DNA from: Candidatus Nitrotoga sp. M5
GTDB taxonomy: Bacteria > Pseudomonadota > Gammaproteobacteria > Burkholderiales > Gallionellaceae
DNA: 39,021 nt
Assembly (NCBI RefSeq): GCF_927904885.1
Contig: NZ_CAKMNW010000025.1
Coordinates: 1-39,021, forward strand
Direction of reading: 5' to 3'
Part shown: piece after piece, positions 10,927-19,810 of the stretch
How the letters are laid out: each line of letters starts with the position of its first letter
Numbering within the stretch: the stretch's first letter is position 1
Made by a program: the position numbers and the translations under genes
Notes under the pieces: generated by a model
Told to the model about the DNA's origin: nothing
Databases searched by the model: none
The model's input: only the letters and a program-made list of their open reading frames with translations

Positions 10927-11469
10927 TTACCATTGCATCCCTATCTGCACACCAGCACTTTTGCTGTCGGCCCAAGGCACCAGCTGCACCTTGCTGTTGA
11001 ACGCATCAGTGAAGAACCAGCCACTACTGGTGCCAATTAAAGCCCCAGCAACGACATCGTACCAGTGATGCTTTCTGGCATCGACGCGTGCGTAAGCGGT
11101 GAGGGTAGCCAGCGCGTAAGCGGGAGCGCCAGTCTGCCAACCGTAACGACGATGCAAGGTAGTCGCAGAGGCAAACGCCAAAGAAGCGTGCCCTGACGGG
11201 AAACTGTTATTGTCGCTGCGATCGGGCCGCCGCTCATGTATAACCGCCTTGCCCAGGATTGCCACCCCCTCGGCAGTAACGAGACTGTAGCCCGCTTGGC
11301 GAAACCCCTGCCAATCTTCACGTACCGCCGGAAGTGCCAAGGCAGTACCGGCCAAGGCAATGACGCCAATATCGCTGATATTAGCCCATTGCTTGTTGTC
11401 ATTCGCCTGCGCCGAGGGAGTGATGCCTGACATCAGTAAAAATATAGCTGCAAACAAGCGAGATTTCAT
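10927..11469 (-). CDS. Exported PAP2-family phosphatase
   Basis: A 180-residue PAP2/acid-phosphatase-superfamily enzyme that hydrolyses a phospho-ester, commonly of a lipid or polyprenyl phosphate. All three catalytic motifs are present: KAVIHERRP (K-x6-RP), PSGH, and RVDARKHHWYD (R-x5-H-x3-D). A cleavable signal peptide is likely (MKSRLFAAIFLLMSGITPSAQA). ATG 11469 is supported by AAGGGG seven bases upstream; an upstream in-frame start at 11502 would bury the signal peptide. The C-terminus ends in aromatic Trp (VQIGMQW), as outer-membrane strands do; this is suggestive only. It is divergent from a second PAP2 gene, with about 180 bp of shared upstream region. The substrate cannot be read from the sequence. 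Confidence 0.85.
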   Translation of the reverse strand: MKSRLFAAIFLLMSGITPSAQANDNKQWANISDIGVIALAGTALALPAVREDWQGFRQAGYSLVTAEGVAILGKAVIHERRPDRSDNNSFPSGHASLAFASATTLHRRYGWQTGAPAYALATLTAYARVDARKHHWYDVVAGALIGTSSGWFFTDAFNSKVQLVPWADSKSAGVQIGMQW

Positions 11470-11651
11470 GGTCGACCCCTTAAAATAGAAAGTGCCGAGC
11501 ATCGCCGCCGTCGGCAGCTAAGCTTACATTAAATTATTGTGGGAGTACCACGCTGATCTATAAATTTTGGCAATATCTGTACTTTATACTGCTGCGTAAA
11601 TTCGCTATTCTTACGAGCAGCTTTATGAAAGGTTTGGCCGAATGAATTTTT

Positions 11652-12335
11652 ATGAAAACTAACTGCATCCGCGCAATGTGTATGTGGTGGCCGCCGTTAC
11701 TTATATTGTTGGTCAGCAGTGCTTGCGGCGTTGCACTGACTTATTATGGCCCGGCCAGTTTTGATGAGCCACTGCTGCTGTGGTTTCGCGTAAGCGGCAA
11801 TACCGAGCAGCTGGCTGGCCCACAATGGGCTGCTGCATTTTGGCTGGGTTTGACCTGGCTGGGTGATACCGTGCCACGTATCGTCATAGCTAGCTTGACG
11901 ATACTCGGGCTGCTGATGTTGCGCCGCTGGCACACCGCCTTGTTCATGGCTGGGATTCTGCTCAGCGGCATCGCACTATCAACGTCACTCAAGTACTGGG
12001 TGGGGCGGCCAAGACCACAACTGGTCACGTATCTGGACCATATCAACTCTCTGAGTTACCCCAGCGGCCATGCCTTGAACAGTACGCTGTTCTATTTGGC
12101 GGTGGCATTGGTGCTGTCTCCGCTATTGTCACGGCGCGCGGCACGCTGGACTCTGTACGTCGTTGCAGCAAGCCTGTCGTTGGCAACCGGTGTCTCGCGC
12201 GTTGCCCTTGGCGTTCACTACCCGACAGATGTAATCGCAGGCTGGATCATCAGCGTAGCATGGGTGTGGCTGTGGTTTGCCGTAGCCATGCGTTATTGGC
12301 CAAAGGCGTTACCCCAGGCATCAGCCAGCCGGTAG
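11652..12335 (+). CDS. Integral-membrane PAP2 phosphatase (PgpB/undecaprenyl-PP phosphatase type)
   Basis: A 227-residue membrane phosphatase with about six hydrophobic segments. The motifs are KYWVGRPRP, YPSGH and SRVALGVHYPTD, giving the complete PAP2 triad. Proteins of this shape dephosphorylate phosphatidylglycerol phosphate, undecaprenyl diphosphate or other lipid phosphates at the periplasmic face. It probably shares a transcript with the helical protein gene starting 35 bp downstream. No strong Shine-Dalgarno is visible before ATG 11652, and the immediate upstream bases are AT-rich. It is not a duplicate of the divergent PAP2 gene: that one is a short exported protein, this one a multi-pass membrane protein. 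Confidence 0.88.
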   Translation: MKTNCIRAMCMWWPPLLILLVSSACGVALTYYGPASFDEPLLLWFRVSGNTEQLAGPQWAAAFWLGLTWLGDTVPRIVIASLTILGLLMLRRWHTALFMAGILLSGIALSTSLKYWVGRPRPQLVTYLDHINSLSYPSGHALNSTLFYLAVALVLSPLLSRRAARWTLYVVAASLSLATGVSRVALGVHYPTDVIAGWIISVAWVWLWFAVAMRYWPKALPQASASR

Positions 12336-12370
12336 CCGCGCCTAGTCTGTTTGCAAAAATCAGGAGTATG

Positions 12371-13246
12371 ATGAAATTGAATCGCAATGCCAATGTGACC
12401 ACAACGAATAAGTCGCTCGACGAGCCCCTTTTTTCAGCAGAGCAGTGTGATGCGCTTTTTGCAGCTGTGCTCGTTCATGATGATATTTACTCGGATGCTA
12501 GGCTGCCCGATGTTATTCACCTCGATTACAGTCAGGAACAACTTACACAGTGCTACAGGATATGCAGGCAGCTATGGAAAGACGGCGTAGATCGGGAAGA
12601 CTTGCTAGCGATCATTAATAAAATTTACCGGCATCGTGCCCTGAGCGCGGAGGATCAGCTCGCTTTCAGGTATCTGCGCGCCAAGATCAAGCACCTGCGC
12701 TTTGCGTATGCCGCTTTTGATGAAAGGCACCGCTATCCCCGGATGTTTCATTGGATGACTGCCATCATGGGCAATCTGCAGGACGCCTTCAAAAACAAAC
12801 AGCATGTTAGCGCGAACCGAATTGCCATTCTTGTTCGTTTTTTTTTGGCACGACTTCCTTATTTTCTGATCAATAAAGAAATAGATAAATTTCAGCCGAG
12901 TACAAATGAAAGCTTCCGCCAGTATGTTCTTGATGAAATTAAGTTTATTCACTTAAATCTTGCTAAAAAGGCAATCACCAGTAAAGAGTTTCACGAAGTA
13001 CGCAAGGTTATCAGTCGGCTTGTGGCGCTCTACGATAACCTGAAGATTCTTTACCCCTCTCCCTATCACGTCAGCATCTCACAATATCTCAGTACTATCA
13101 ACGGCCTGATGGGTGCAATGCACGACGAATTGATCATCAAAAAATTTAAAAAAACACAGGACTATTACGCCGACGAGTTTGAGATGCCGGTGGAAATCAG
13201 GCAGCGGCTGGTTGCGCTTACTGAAAAATACAAGGCGACTTTTTAA
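12371..13246 (+). CDS. Unrecognised alpha-helical protein
   Basis: A 291-residue protein that I do not recognise. ATG 12371 lies four bases after AGGAG; the adjacent ATG 12368 is too close to it. The open frame extends upstream into the PAP2 gene, but nothing there looks like protein. It is predicted mainly helical, rich in Lys, Arg, Tyr and His, with no signal peptide and no clear membrane helix. The segment HEVRKVISRLVALYDNL, followed about 35 residues later by MHDELIIKKF, faintly recalls the His/Arg pattern of CHAD polyphosphate-binding domains. That is only a visual impression. Its position directly after a membrane PAP2 phosphatase suggests co-expression. Confidence 0.7.
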   Translation: MKLNRNANVTTTNKSLDEPLFSAEQCDALFAAVLVHDDIYSDARLPDVIHLDYSQEQLTQCYRICRQLWKDGVDREDLLAIINKIYRHRALSAEDQLAFRYLRAKIKHLRFAYAAFDERHRYPRMFHWMTAIMGNLQDAFKNKQHVSANRIAILVRFFLARLPYFLINKEIDKFQPSTNESFRQYVLDEIKFIHLNLAKKAITSKEFHEVRKVISRLVALYDNLKILYPSPYHVSISQYLSTINGLMGAMHDELIIKKFKKTQDYYADEFEMPVEIRQRLVALTEKYKATF

Positions 13247-13433
13247 TATCTCCGCATCGACACATCCGTCCATTGAATATGTCCATTATTCAATATAAAA
13301 ATGTCAAGGTACCAGGTTTTTCATGACACTGTTATTCTGTCCAGTTCCATTAATAAACGCCATTTGGATATCGGAGCCTGAACAGGGAATTTGTGATGTG
13401 TGGATGTATAGATTGAAAGAGGTATTGCTGAAG

Positions 13434-14531
13434 TCAGTCCGCTAGCACGCCACGAGCACGCAGACGCTCCAGAATGGATTCTCCCGCACGTTTGAATGTA
13501 TCGGCACTGTATAGTGGCAATACCCGCGCACGTGCAGCTTGTCCCATGGCGGCCAAGCGTTCCGGATGGCTTAAGGCTTCTGCCAATGCATTCGCGAGAG
13601 CTTCGACGTCACCTGGCGGTAGCAGCCAGCCGCTACGCTTGTGTTCCAGAGAATAGGGGATTTGTCCCACAGCCGATGCGATGACCGGCAGGCTTGCCTG
13701 CATCGCCTCATGTACCGCGATGCAAAAACCTTCCACGCGCGACGGTTGCAGGTACAAATGCAGTCCAGCCAGAAAATCCTGCGGCCGATCAACAAAACCA
13801 ATCAGGTGTACCTCCGTTATGCCACTGCGTTGTAATGCAGCAGTTAACGCTTCGCGCTCGCGCCCGTCACCAGCAATCTGAATTTCGAATGGTGTGGAGG
13901 ATTTGAATCCACGTTGCTTCAATTGCACTAGCGCTTCTATCAGGAGTTCATATCCTTTTTGCGTGTGCAAGCGTCCCAGGCACCCCAGTCGCAGGGTTTG
14001 TCCCGGCTGCCAAGGGCGTGCCTGTGGTGCATCCGGATTTACGGAAAATAACGGCCACGATGCCATGCGCTCTGGCGGCACACCGAAGCGCTCTGCAGTA
14101 ATTTTCGTAACCATGTCCGAATCACCGATCCACATCACAGGGCGTTTGCGCAAAACATAGAACGGCAACAATCGGGTCCATTTCAGGGTGGCGTTATGCT
14201 GCCAGCACACTACGGGAACCGAATATTTCTTTCCGAGCAGCAAACCAATCAGGCTAGCGCGCGCCACCGAGGTCCAGATTAAATCCGGTTTGTAAGTAGC
14301 GATTTCACGATCCAGCCAGCGGTAGGCTGCCCAGTGGTCGCGGTTACCCCCTTCACGCACATGTACTTGCAAGCCGTCTGCCAGCATCGGCGGAAGGGCT
14401 CGACCATCGCGCCGAGTAAGAGCAAACACCTCGACGTGTGCGCCAGCGTTGCGCAAGACTCGAGTGACCGCTGGTATCGGCAGCGGACCGCCGCTGCCCT
14501 CAAGTGAACTGGTAACGTATGCAATTTTCAT
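13434..14531 (-). CDS. GT4-family glycosyltransferase
   Basis: A 365-residue GT-B-fold glycosyltransferase. ATG 14531 gives the typical N-terminus KIAYVTSSLEGSGGP; an earlier in-frame start adds only six residues. The C-terminal GT4 signature is clear: LGCLGRLHTQKGYELLIEAL, then QIAGDGRERE, VHLIGFVDRPQDF and the donor-binding EGFCIAVHEAMQASLPVIAS, whose E-x7-E spacing is kept (E..G.......EAM). It transfers a sugar from a nucleotide-sugar donor, probably to a lipid-linked or surface glycan. It is last in the minus-strand polysaccharide cluster, separated by 124 bp from the SGNH gene, and is visibly more GC-rich than that gene. No membrane helix is seen. Acceptor and donor are unknown. Confidence 0.9.
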   Translation of the reverse strand: MKIAYVTSSLEGSGGPLPIPAVTRVLRNAGAHVEVFALTRRDGRALPPMLADGLQVHVREGGNRDHWAAYRWLDREIATYKPDLIWTSVARASLIGLLLGKKYSVPVVCWQHNATLKWTRLLPFYVLRKRPVMWIGDSDMVTKITAERFGVPPERMASWPLFSVNPDAPQARPWQPGQTLRLGCLGRLHTQKGYELLIEALVQLKQRGFKSSTPFEIQIAGDGREREALTAALQRSGITEVHLIGFVDRPQDFLAGLHLYLQPSRVEGFCIAVHEAMQASLPVIASAVGQIPYSLEHKRSGWLLPPGDVEALANALAEALSHPERLAAMGQAARARVLPLYSADTFKRAGESILERLRARGVLAD

Positions 14532-14655
14532 GTTGAAATCTGTGAGCAACTGGACAGCGACAATCGTATTGTAACGCCTGCTACCAATTTTCTTATGAGG
14601 GCTGGTGTAGCAGGTTGTGCGCTACCCAGGCTTGGCTTCTGCTGCAGAGTATCAC

Positions 14656-15762
14656 TCAATTGCTTTTGTAGATTTTTAAAAAATCAGTAGCGATTATCTG
14701 ATTTCCGTTTTCATTGAAATGCATGTCACCGTGAAAAAAATTGTTATTAATGACCTCTTTTTTGCTGGTTGACCTAGTCAAGTCAAAGAACGTTGGAAAT
14801 GAGTTATAAAAATTCGTGCACTTGTCGATACAAAAGTTTCTCCATATTTTTACCTGATTGGATTCTTCAGTATCGTAAAGAATCTGGCTAGGCCAAGGAT
14901 AAACACCAATCGAAAGCTTAATGTTATTTGTTTTGCATAAGTCGTATAGTTTTTGCATTATTGCAATTGATTTATCGATGGAACCCTTGACACCCAGCTC
15001 CCCGTATCCCTCATTACTGTCATCGAATGTCCAGGCAGCTCTTCTAAAATCACGTTGATAAACTGCGTCAGTTAAATCCAGATGATCTACATGGTAATCA
15101 TGATGCAAAATTCCGAAAGCGGATATTGAACTATCTCGTAATCCTTTAAGGCCAAAATTCAATAATGGAAACAATTTTCGGTTACCTGTGCTCCCAATTG
15201 TATTCACAACCTTGCCGTCGACGATAGCATAGTTAGCCTCATCCGCAATGTCGCTAATGTCAATATATACAACAACTTCATTGAATGTGTATCCGTTTTT
15301 AAGAAATTCTTTCAATTTCAGGTAATAAATGCTTGGCGAATATGATGCAGCACCAAGATTTGCAATTTTTTTCCCGGGCAATTTTTCCGCAATTAACCCA
15401 ACAAAAGTCTTCTCATATGGCAAACCAAGACCTTCCGTAAAGCTGTCGCCTAGAAATCCGATGTCGATTTTTTTATGGTCACTGACTTCCCCACATTTAG
15501 ATTTTAAGCCGTCTGAATTGGTGCAGAATCTGTATTCTGATTGGTTTCGACCTAAGCCGTCATAATTTGCAGAAAGGGTATGGTGGTATACAGGATGGCG
15601 AATTTTTATACCCCTCTCTGCATTATTTCTGGTGCTAATCGGAGCTTGTTTAAGAATTGCATAGCCCAGAAAATAATCAATCAACAAAAGAAGAATGATA
15701 CTCACCACCAAAACAATGAGACTTTCTTTAGCTGCTCTTGATCTAATCCAACTCATACGCAT
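14656..15762 (-). CDS. Membrane-anchored SGNH/GDSL-type hydrolase or acyltransferase
   Basis: A 368-residue protein with one N-terminal membrane helix (about 14-36, SLIVLVVSIILLLLIDYFLG) and a periplasmic SGNH fold. Block I is FLGDSFTEGLG (Ser107), block II is NLGAASYSPS, block III VVVYIDISDIADEAN, and the catalytic Asp-His pair is in GDMHFNENGNQ near residues 346-348. The family includes esterases and O-acyl-modifying enzymes acting on carbohydrates. Its start overlaps the 3' end of the carbamoyltransferase gene by 20 bp, so the two are probably co-translated. Composition is strongly AT-rich compared with the flanking glycosyltransferase. Whether it adds or removes a group cannot be told from sequence. 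Confidence 0.82.
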   Translation of the reverse strand: MRMSWIRSRAAKESLIVLVVSIILLLLIDYFLGYAILKQAPISTRNNAERGIKIRHPVYHHTLSANYDGLGRNQSEYRFCTNSDGLKSKCGEVSDHKKIDIGFLGDSFTEGLGLPYEKTFVGLIAEKLPGKKIANLGAASYSPSIYYLKLKEFLKNGYTFNEVVVYIDISDIADEANYAIVDGKVVNTIGSTGNRKLFPLLNFGLKGLRDSSISAFGILHHDYHVDHLDLTDAVYQRDFRRAAWTFDDSNEGYGELGVKGSIDKSIAIMQKLYDLCKTNNIKLSIGVYPWPSQILYDTEESNQVKIWRNFCIDKCTNFYNSFPTFFDLTRSTSKKEVINNNFFHGDMHFNENGNQIIATDFLKIYKSN

Positions 15763-17584
15763 TTTTGTAATCCTTTATCAAAGACATGTCCTGATTTTGC
15801 TTTTCAAGAATACAATTCCCCACAGCCAAAAATTCAATGCCTGTTCCCATTAAACAATTAAAGGCATCTTCGGGTGTGCAAACGATAGGCTCTCCCCTGA
15901 CGTTGAAAGAGGTGTTCACTATGACCGGACAGCCGGTCAATTCCTTAAATTTTGAAATCAAGGCATGATATTTTGGATTAGTTTCTTTGTGAACTGTTTG
16001 AATTCTTGCTGAGTAATCAACGTGAGTGATGGCCGGAATTTTTGAGCGTGGTACATTGAGCTTATCGATACCAAACAGTTTTCTCTGTTCCTCAGTCATT
16101 TCCAGCTGCTTCTCTTTGGCCACTTCTGCCACTAACAACATGTAGGGGCTATCTTTGTCGAGCTGGAACCATTCAGCAACATTTTCTCTCAATACGCTTG
16201 GCGCAAAGGGACGGAAAGATTCTCTGTATTTGACTTTAAGGTTTAATTGTTTCTGTACCAAAGGTGAGCGAGGGTCGGCAATAATTGAACGTCCTCCCAG
16301 CGACCGAGGCCCAAACTCCATCCTGCCTTGATGCCAGCCCACTGCCTTACCATCCGCCAAAGCTTGAGCAGTCAAATTAATTAACGCAGTGTCACTGACA
16401 GTTTCAAACTTTGCACCGGCAGCAGTTAACCGCTGCTCAATGTCAGTCTGGCTGAATTCCGGACCAAGATAAGCGCCCTTCATACTATCCTGAGCATCAA
16501 CCTTTCGCGGTTGATTAAGCATTAGATAATGAGCTGCTAATGCCGCACCAACCGCGCCACCTGCATCGCCAGCGGCTGGCTGTATCCAGATATTGTCAAA
16601 GATGTTTTCTCCAAGAAGCTTGCCGTTCGCCACACAGTTCAGCGCGACCCCACCGGCAAGGCACAAATTCTTTAATCCAGTTGATTGCTTAATGCCACGC
16701 GCTAGCTTGATGACAATTTCCTCCGTGACTACTTGAATTGAAGCAGCAATGTCCATCTCTCGCTGGGTTAAGTCAGATTCAGATTTTCTGGGGGGCGCGC
16801 CAAATAATTTGTCAAATCTATCGTTAGTCATCGTTAGACCGATGCAATAGTTGAAGTAGCTCATATCCAAATGGAAAGAGCCATCTTCTTTGATATCAAT
16901 CAGATTGTCTTTGATGAGGTTGGCGAATCTGGGTTCGCCATAAGGTGCTAACCCCATTACTTTGTACTCGCCAGAATTAACCTTGAATCCAGTGTAATAA
17001 GTGATGGCGGAATAAAGCAGTCCTAGAGAATGAGGGAAGTGAATTTCCTTTTTTACGGTAAGTGTATTACCACGACCAATAGCCAATGATGTGGTTGCCC
17101 ACTCGCCCACACCATCCATCGTCAGGACTGCAGCTTCTTCAAACGGAGATGGGAAAAACGCTGATGCAGCATGACTTAAGTGATGTTCAGAAAACAAAAG
17201 CCTTTTTGACCAATCTATTTCATTCTTATTTCCACAATACTCTTTTAGCGCATTCAGAATTACAGACTTTTGAAATAGCTTATCTTTTACCCATACAGGT
17301 AACGATGTTGCGAAGCTTGTGAAACCCTTGGGTGCAAAGGCTAAATAAGTTTCAAATATACGCTCAAACTTCAGGAAAGGTTTATCGTAAAAAACAACAT
17401 AATCGATCTCACCTGCCGACAATTTTGCTTCATTCAGGCAGTATTTAATAGCATTAACAGGGAATACAGAATCATGTTTTTTTCTTGTAAATCGTTCTTC
17501 TTGAGCTGCACCGATAATTTCCCCAGCAACCAATATGCAGGCTGCAGCATCATGGTAGTAAGCCGATATTCCTAAAATGTTCAT
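15743..17584 (-). CDS. O-carbamoyltransferase, NodU/CmcH/SxtI family
   Basis: A 613-residue enzyme, usual length for the family, which transfers a carbamoyl group from carbamoyl phosphate through carbamoyl-adenylate to a hydroxyl. The N-terminus MNILGISAYYHDAAACILV and QEERFTRKKHD are diagnostic. The metal-site histidines sit in SEHHLSHAASAFFPSPF. The ASKHA-like core gives LTMDGVGEWATTS and LCLAGGVALNCVANGKL. The C-terminal YrdC-like/Carbam_trans_C part contains GRMEFGPRSLGGRSIIADPR and KYRESFRPFAPSV. It lies 7 bp after the DUF5989 mini-gene, which follows an SxtJ-like gene: the same trio as sxtI-J-K in saxitoxin clusters. In a polysaccharide setting the likely acceptor is a sugar hydroxyl; this is inference from the glycosyltransferase nearby. 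Confidence 0.93.
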   Translation of the reverse strand: MNILGISAYYHDAAACILVAGEIIGAAQEERFTRKKHDSVFPVNAIKYCLNEAKLSAGEIDYVVFYDKPFLKFERIFETYLAFAPKGFTSFATSLPVWVKDKLFQKSVILNALKEYCGNKNEIDWSKRLLFSEHHLSHAASAFFPSPFEEAAVLTMDGVGEWATTSLAIGRGNTLTVKKEIHFPHSLGLLYSAITYYTGFKVNSGEYKVMGLAPYGEPRFANLIKDNLIDIKEDGSFHLDMSYFNYCIGLTMTNDRFDKLFGAPPRKSESDLTQREMDIAASIQVVTEEIVIKLARGIKQSTGLKNLCLAGGVALNCVANGKLLGENIFDNIWIQPAAGDAGGAVGAALAAHYLMLNQPRKVDAQDSMKGAYLGPEFSQTDIEQRLTAAGAKFETVSDTALINLTAQALADGKAVGWHQGRMEFGPRSLGGRSIIADPRSPLVQKQLNLKVKYRESFRPFAPSVLRENVAEWFQLDKDSPYMLLVAEVAKEKQLEMTEEQRKLFGIDKLNVPRSKIPAITHVDYSARIQTVHKETNPKYHALISKFKELTGCPVIVNTSFNVRGEPIVCTPEDAFNCLMGTGIEFLAVGNCILEKQNQDMSLIKDYKNAYELD

Positions 17585-17591
17585 CGCTCAA

Positions 17592-17741
17592 TTAAAACAA
17601 GGTATAAATAAATGGAGCCAGGACGGAACCTTGTCCTAAAACGAGTAAACCACCCAATAAAATGATAACGAGAATGATCGGAGCAAGCCAAAGTTTTTTG
17701 CGCTTACGTAAAAAAATGAACATCTCTTTTAGAAAGCTCAT
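17592..17741 (-). CDS. DUF5989 (SxtK-like) single-pass membrane mini-protein
   Basis: A 49-residue protein. It reads MSFLKEMFIFLRKRKKLWLA, then PIILVIILLGGLLVLGQGS, then VLAPFIYTLF. The basic stretch followed by one membrane helix and the SVLAPFIYTLF ending match the DUF5989 family, which occurs next to carbamoyltransferase genes and corresponds to SxtK of saxitoxin clusters. AAGGTGG stands six bases before the ATG, a good ribosome binding site that overlaps the end of the sxtJ-like gene. It ends 7 bp before the carbamoyltransferase. Its role is unknown; membrane tethering of the enzyme is a guess. Confidence 0.88.
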   Translation of the reverse strand: MSFLKEMFIFLRKRKKLWLAPIILVIILLGGLLVLGQGSVLAPFIYTLF

Positions 17742-17750
17742 GTCGCCACC

Positions 17751-18146
17751 TTAAAATTGATTTTTAAACGATTCACTATCAGTATTAGTATCAATTGGTT
17801 TAATCCAGTATGTTTTTGAATTTGATTTGCGAAGCTTTAATTCATCACGACCAAATAACCTTGAAATCACCGCAACTGGTGTTAAAAGTCCGAAAAAAAT
17901 AATGCCTAATACGATCGGGCTTACTACTTTGCCTAATGTATGCCCCAACAAAAACCACGCTCTGTTTAAGGGCGTTAGGAGAGACCAGTCTAGAAAACTT
18001 GCGGCCAAAAAAAACAAGCTCATGAGAGTGAAAGAAATTACCGCTATGGTATAGCCATGCATAATGTAGACATACAGGGCTAAAACAAAAAATACGCCTG
18101 TAAATAATAAGCCGAACTTTTTATTGGAAGGAAGTTGAGTGTTCAT
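17751..18146 (-). CDS. SxtJ-family membrane protein
   Basis: A 131-residue protein with three or four hydrophobic segments (KFGLLFTGVFFVLALYVYI, TIAVISFTLMSLFFLAASFL, VVSPIVLGIIFFGLLTPVAV). The core SLLTPLNRAWFLLGHTLGKV followed by SRLFGRDELKLRK matches the SxtJ family, known as a companion of carbamoyltransferases. ATG 18146 is used; an in-frame TTG two codons earlier is also possible. It lies 9 bp upstream of the DUF5989 gene. AT-rich like the carbamoyltransferase and unlike the kinase gene upstream. No biochemical role is established for the family. Confidence 0.87.
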   Translation of the reverse strand: MNTQLPSNKKFGLLFTGVFFVLALYVYIMHGYTIAVISFTLMSLFFLAASFLDWSLLTPLNRAWFLLGHTLGKVVSPIVLGIIFFGLLTPVAVISRLFGRDELKLRKSNSKTYWIKPIDTNTDSESFKNQF

Positions 18147-18216
18147 GTGCAACGAATTTAATTTGTTAAACTATTGGTTAAGCTAAGCGGGAGTTATGCA
18201 TCACATTGATTGAAAA

Positions 18217-18978
18217 TCAGACTCCTGCTCGGCGGGCTGGCGGCACAAAATCATGGGTTTGGGACGTGTAGCCTCGTTCGGTGAGTGTGTGGGTCACTGC
18301 AGTCTTGGCAGCCGCCAATACTTCATCCAATGGCAAAGTCGCGTCCACATCGACAATTGGCGCACCGTTGAACTTCAGCAACGGTATAGCGGCCACCTTG
18401 TCGCGCAGTAATTCGCGGCGGTGATCGGGTTTGCGTGCACACGCTGTATCCAGGTCAACATTGAGGCGGATCACGAGATCAGGGCGAAAGCTGGTCATCC
18501 ACTCATAGGCAGCCAGCTCGCGTCGTGCCAGCCACCGCACCACCGCACTGCCCGAAGCCGTGGCAGACAAATCTGTGCTGTCGGAAGCGCCAAGCAGATC
18601 CAGTTGCGGGTAGCGGTCGGTCACGATGATCAGGCCCTTTCGTCGTAACGCGAGCATGTTCTGGAATCTGCGCAGTCGCCGTAGCAAAAAAGCCATGAGC
18701 ACCAGTGCGACAAAAAAGCCGGGAGCTTTCTTTCCAGCTCGCTGCGTGCGGGTCTTATCGGTCTTGCGCACGATTAAGCGATCCAGCCATGGTCCGATTA
18801 GTGGCCATCGAGCCACAGCACGGCCGATATTGCCTGACTGCTTGCCCAAGTGAGCCGTTTCCGCTGGACCGTAGCTGCTAACCCAAGCCAGAATTTCCTC
18901 GCTCACAGTTGACTTACCCGACCCATCGCAACCGATGACGGCAATTAGTGGGGCCAATTCTTTACGGTCAATCGGCAT
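18217..18978 (-). CDS. P-loop kinase, thymidylate-kinase-like
   Basis: A 253-residue P-loop NTPase. The Walker A is IGCDGSGKST (about 15-24), the Walker-B-like strand is LIIVTDRYPQLD, whose DR-Y resembles the DRY/DRF motif of thymidylate kinases, and a central hydrophobic stretch is ALVLMAFLLRRLRRF. A lid-like region with RR and DK occurs near CARKPDHRRELLRDK. Proteins of this kind are common in exopolysaccharide and exosortase loci and are probably not the housekeeping dTMP kinase. It heads the minus-strand cluster, 70 bp before the SxtJ-like gene, and is GC-rich whereas the next four genes are AT-rich. The phosphate acceptor is unknown. Confidence 0.8.
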   Translation of the reverse strand: MPIDRKELAPLIAVIGCDGSGKSTVSEEILAWVSSYGPAETAHLGKQSGNIGRAVARWPLIGPWLDRLIVRKTDKTRTQRAGKKAPGFFVALVLMAFLLRRLRRFQNMLALRRKGLIIVTDRYPQLDLLGASDSTDLSATASGSAVVRWLARRELAAYEWMTSFRPDLVIRLNVDLDTACARKPDHRRELLRDKVAAIPLLKFNGAPIVDVDATLPLDEVLAAAKTAVTHTLTERGYTSQTHDFVPPARRAGV

Positions 18979-19810
18979 AATAAAATTTTATTGAAGGTCA
19001 CAAAAATTGGTGCCCGGCCGTACGAAAAAAAATAATCGCCTGGCTAATGACAATTACGCTGATCTGAGAATCACGGTGAGCCTTGGATAGACACTCATGA
19101 TTACACTCAAGGGTACCTCTGAGGATCCAATCTTCGTCACAATGCCGCGTTACTCGAAAAAATGATCACTTATATATTAAATATATACTGCGTTCAATTT
19201 TTGATTTGCGTCTTGTTTCGCTTAGAAAATTGAATTTTTAGAGGTGCCCTTAAGTTCCTGCCGGTAAATTTTGTTCATTGAAATGGGCATCAGGATACAG
19301 AAATTTGTAACCGACCCGACTTTCATGAGGCAGGCTGTTAAGGTGCCCAAGCCGTCTCGCATTCTAGTGCAGCATCGTGTTGGCATCAAGATTGATCATA
19401 AATAATCCTGAAGGTTACATAAACCTTGTTTTACTAGAACTCAACATTCGCCATTCAACAACAGAAAAGTGGCTGTTTGTTATACAAAAAAACAAAACTA
19501 ACTCTCCGGTCCGTGCAGCGATAACAAAGGTAAGCAGTCGGACGGTGACATAATGAAATCCAGCGCATCGTGGAAGCAGTTCGTGGAATTGGTTACTTAC
19601 TGCATGTGTGCGGCCTGATCTGGATTAGGTCGCCTACACGGATGAATGTCGCACAAAGATTGATATGGTGTTAGAAAAAACTGCCTGCAAACGTGTTTCT
19701 TCTTGTGGTGGGAGATGTATGGCCGCTATGGCGTATTCTCAGTTGAAAAAATGCTACCAATTATTGGAACGGGGACATGGGAGAAGCCCACCATCCTCGA
19801 CAAGCCTGCC
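18979..19810. other. Intergenic zone with decayed insertion-sequence ends
   Basis: About 830 bp without an intact gene. A motif at 19240-19254 (AGAGGTGCCCTTAAG) is faced at 19105-19120 by its inverted, imperfect counterpart (ACTCAAGGGTACCTCT). A GTAAGC-starting stretch at 19530-19549 resembles IS66-type termini, and a short frame from ATG 19553 (KSSASWKQFVELV) might be an accessory IS66 gene start. These are weak; the clearer IS66 evidence lies just downstream. Confidence 0.45.

Noticed and set aside
10908..10930. tRNA-like string GAATAGCTCAATCG
   Set aside because: It resembles a D-arm only. No acceptor stem, anticodon arm or T-loop can be folded around it.
18217..18978. Housekeeping thymidylate kinase (tmk)
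   Set aside because: The P-loop and DRY-like motif fit the superfamily, but the hydrophobic central insert and polysaccharide-cluster location argue for a specialised kinase.
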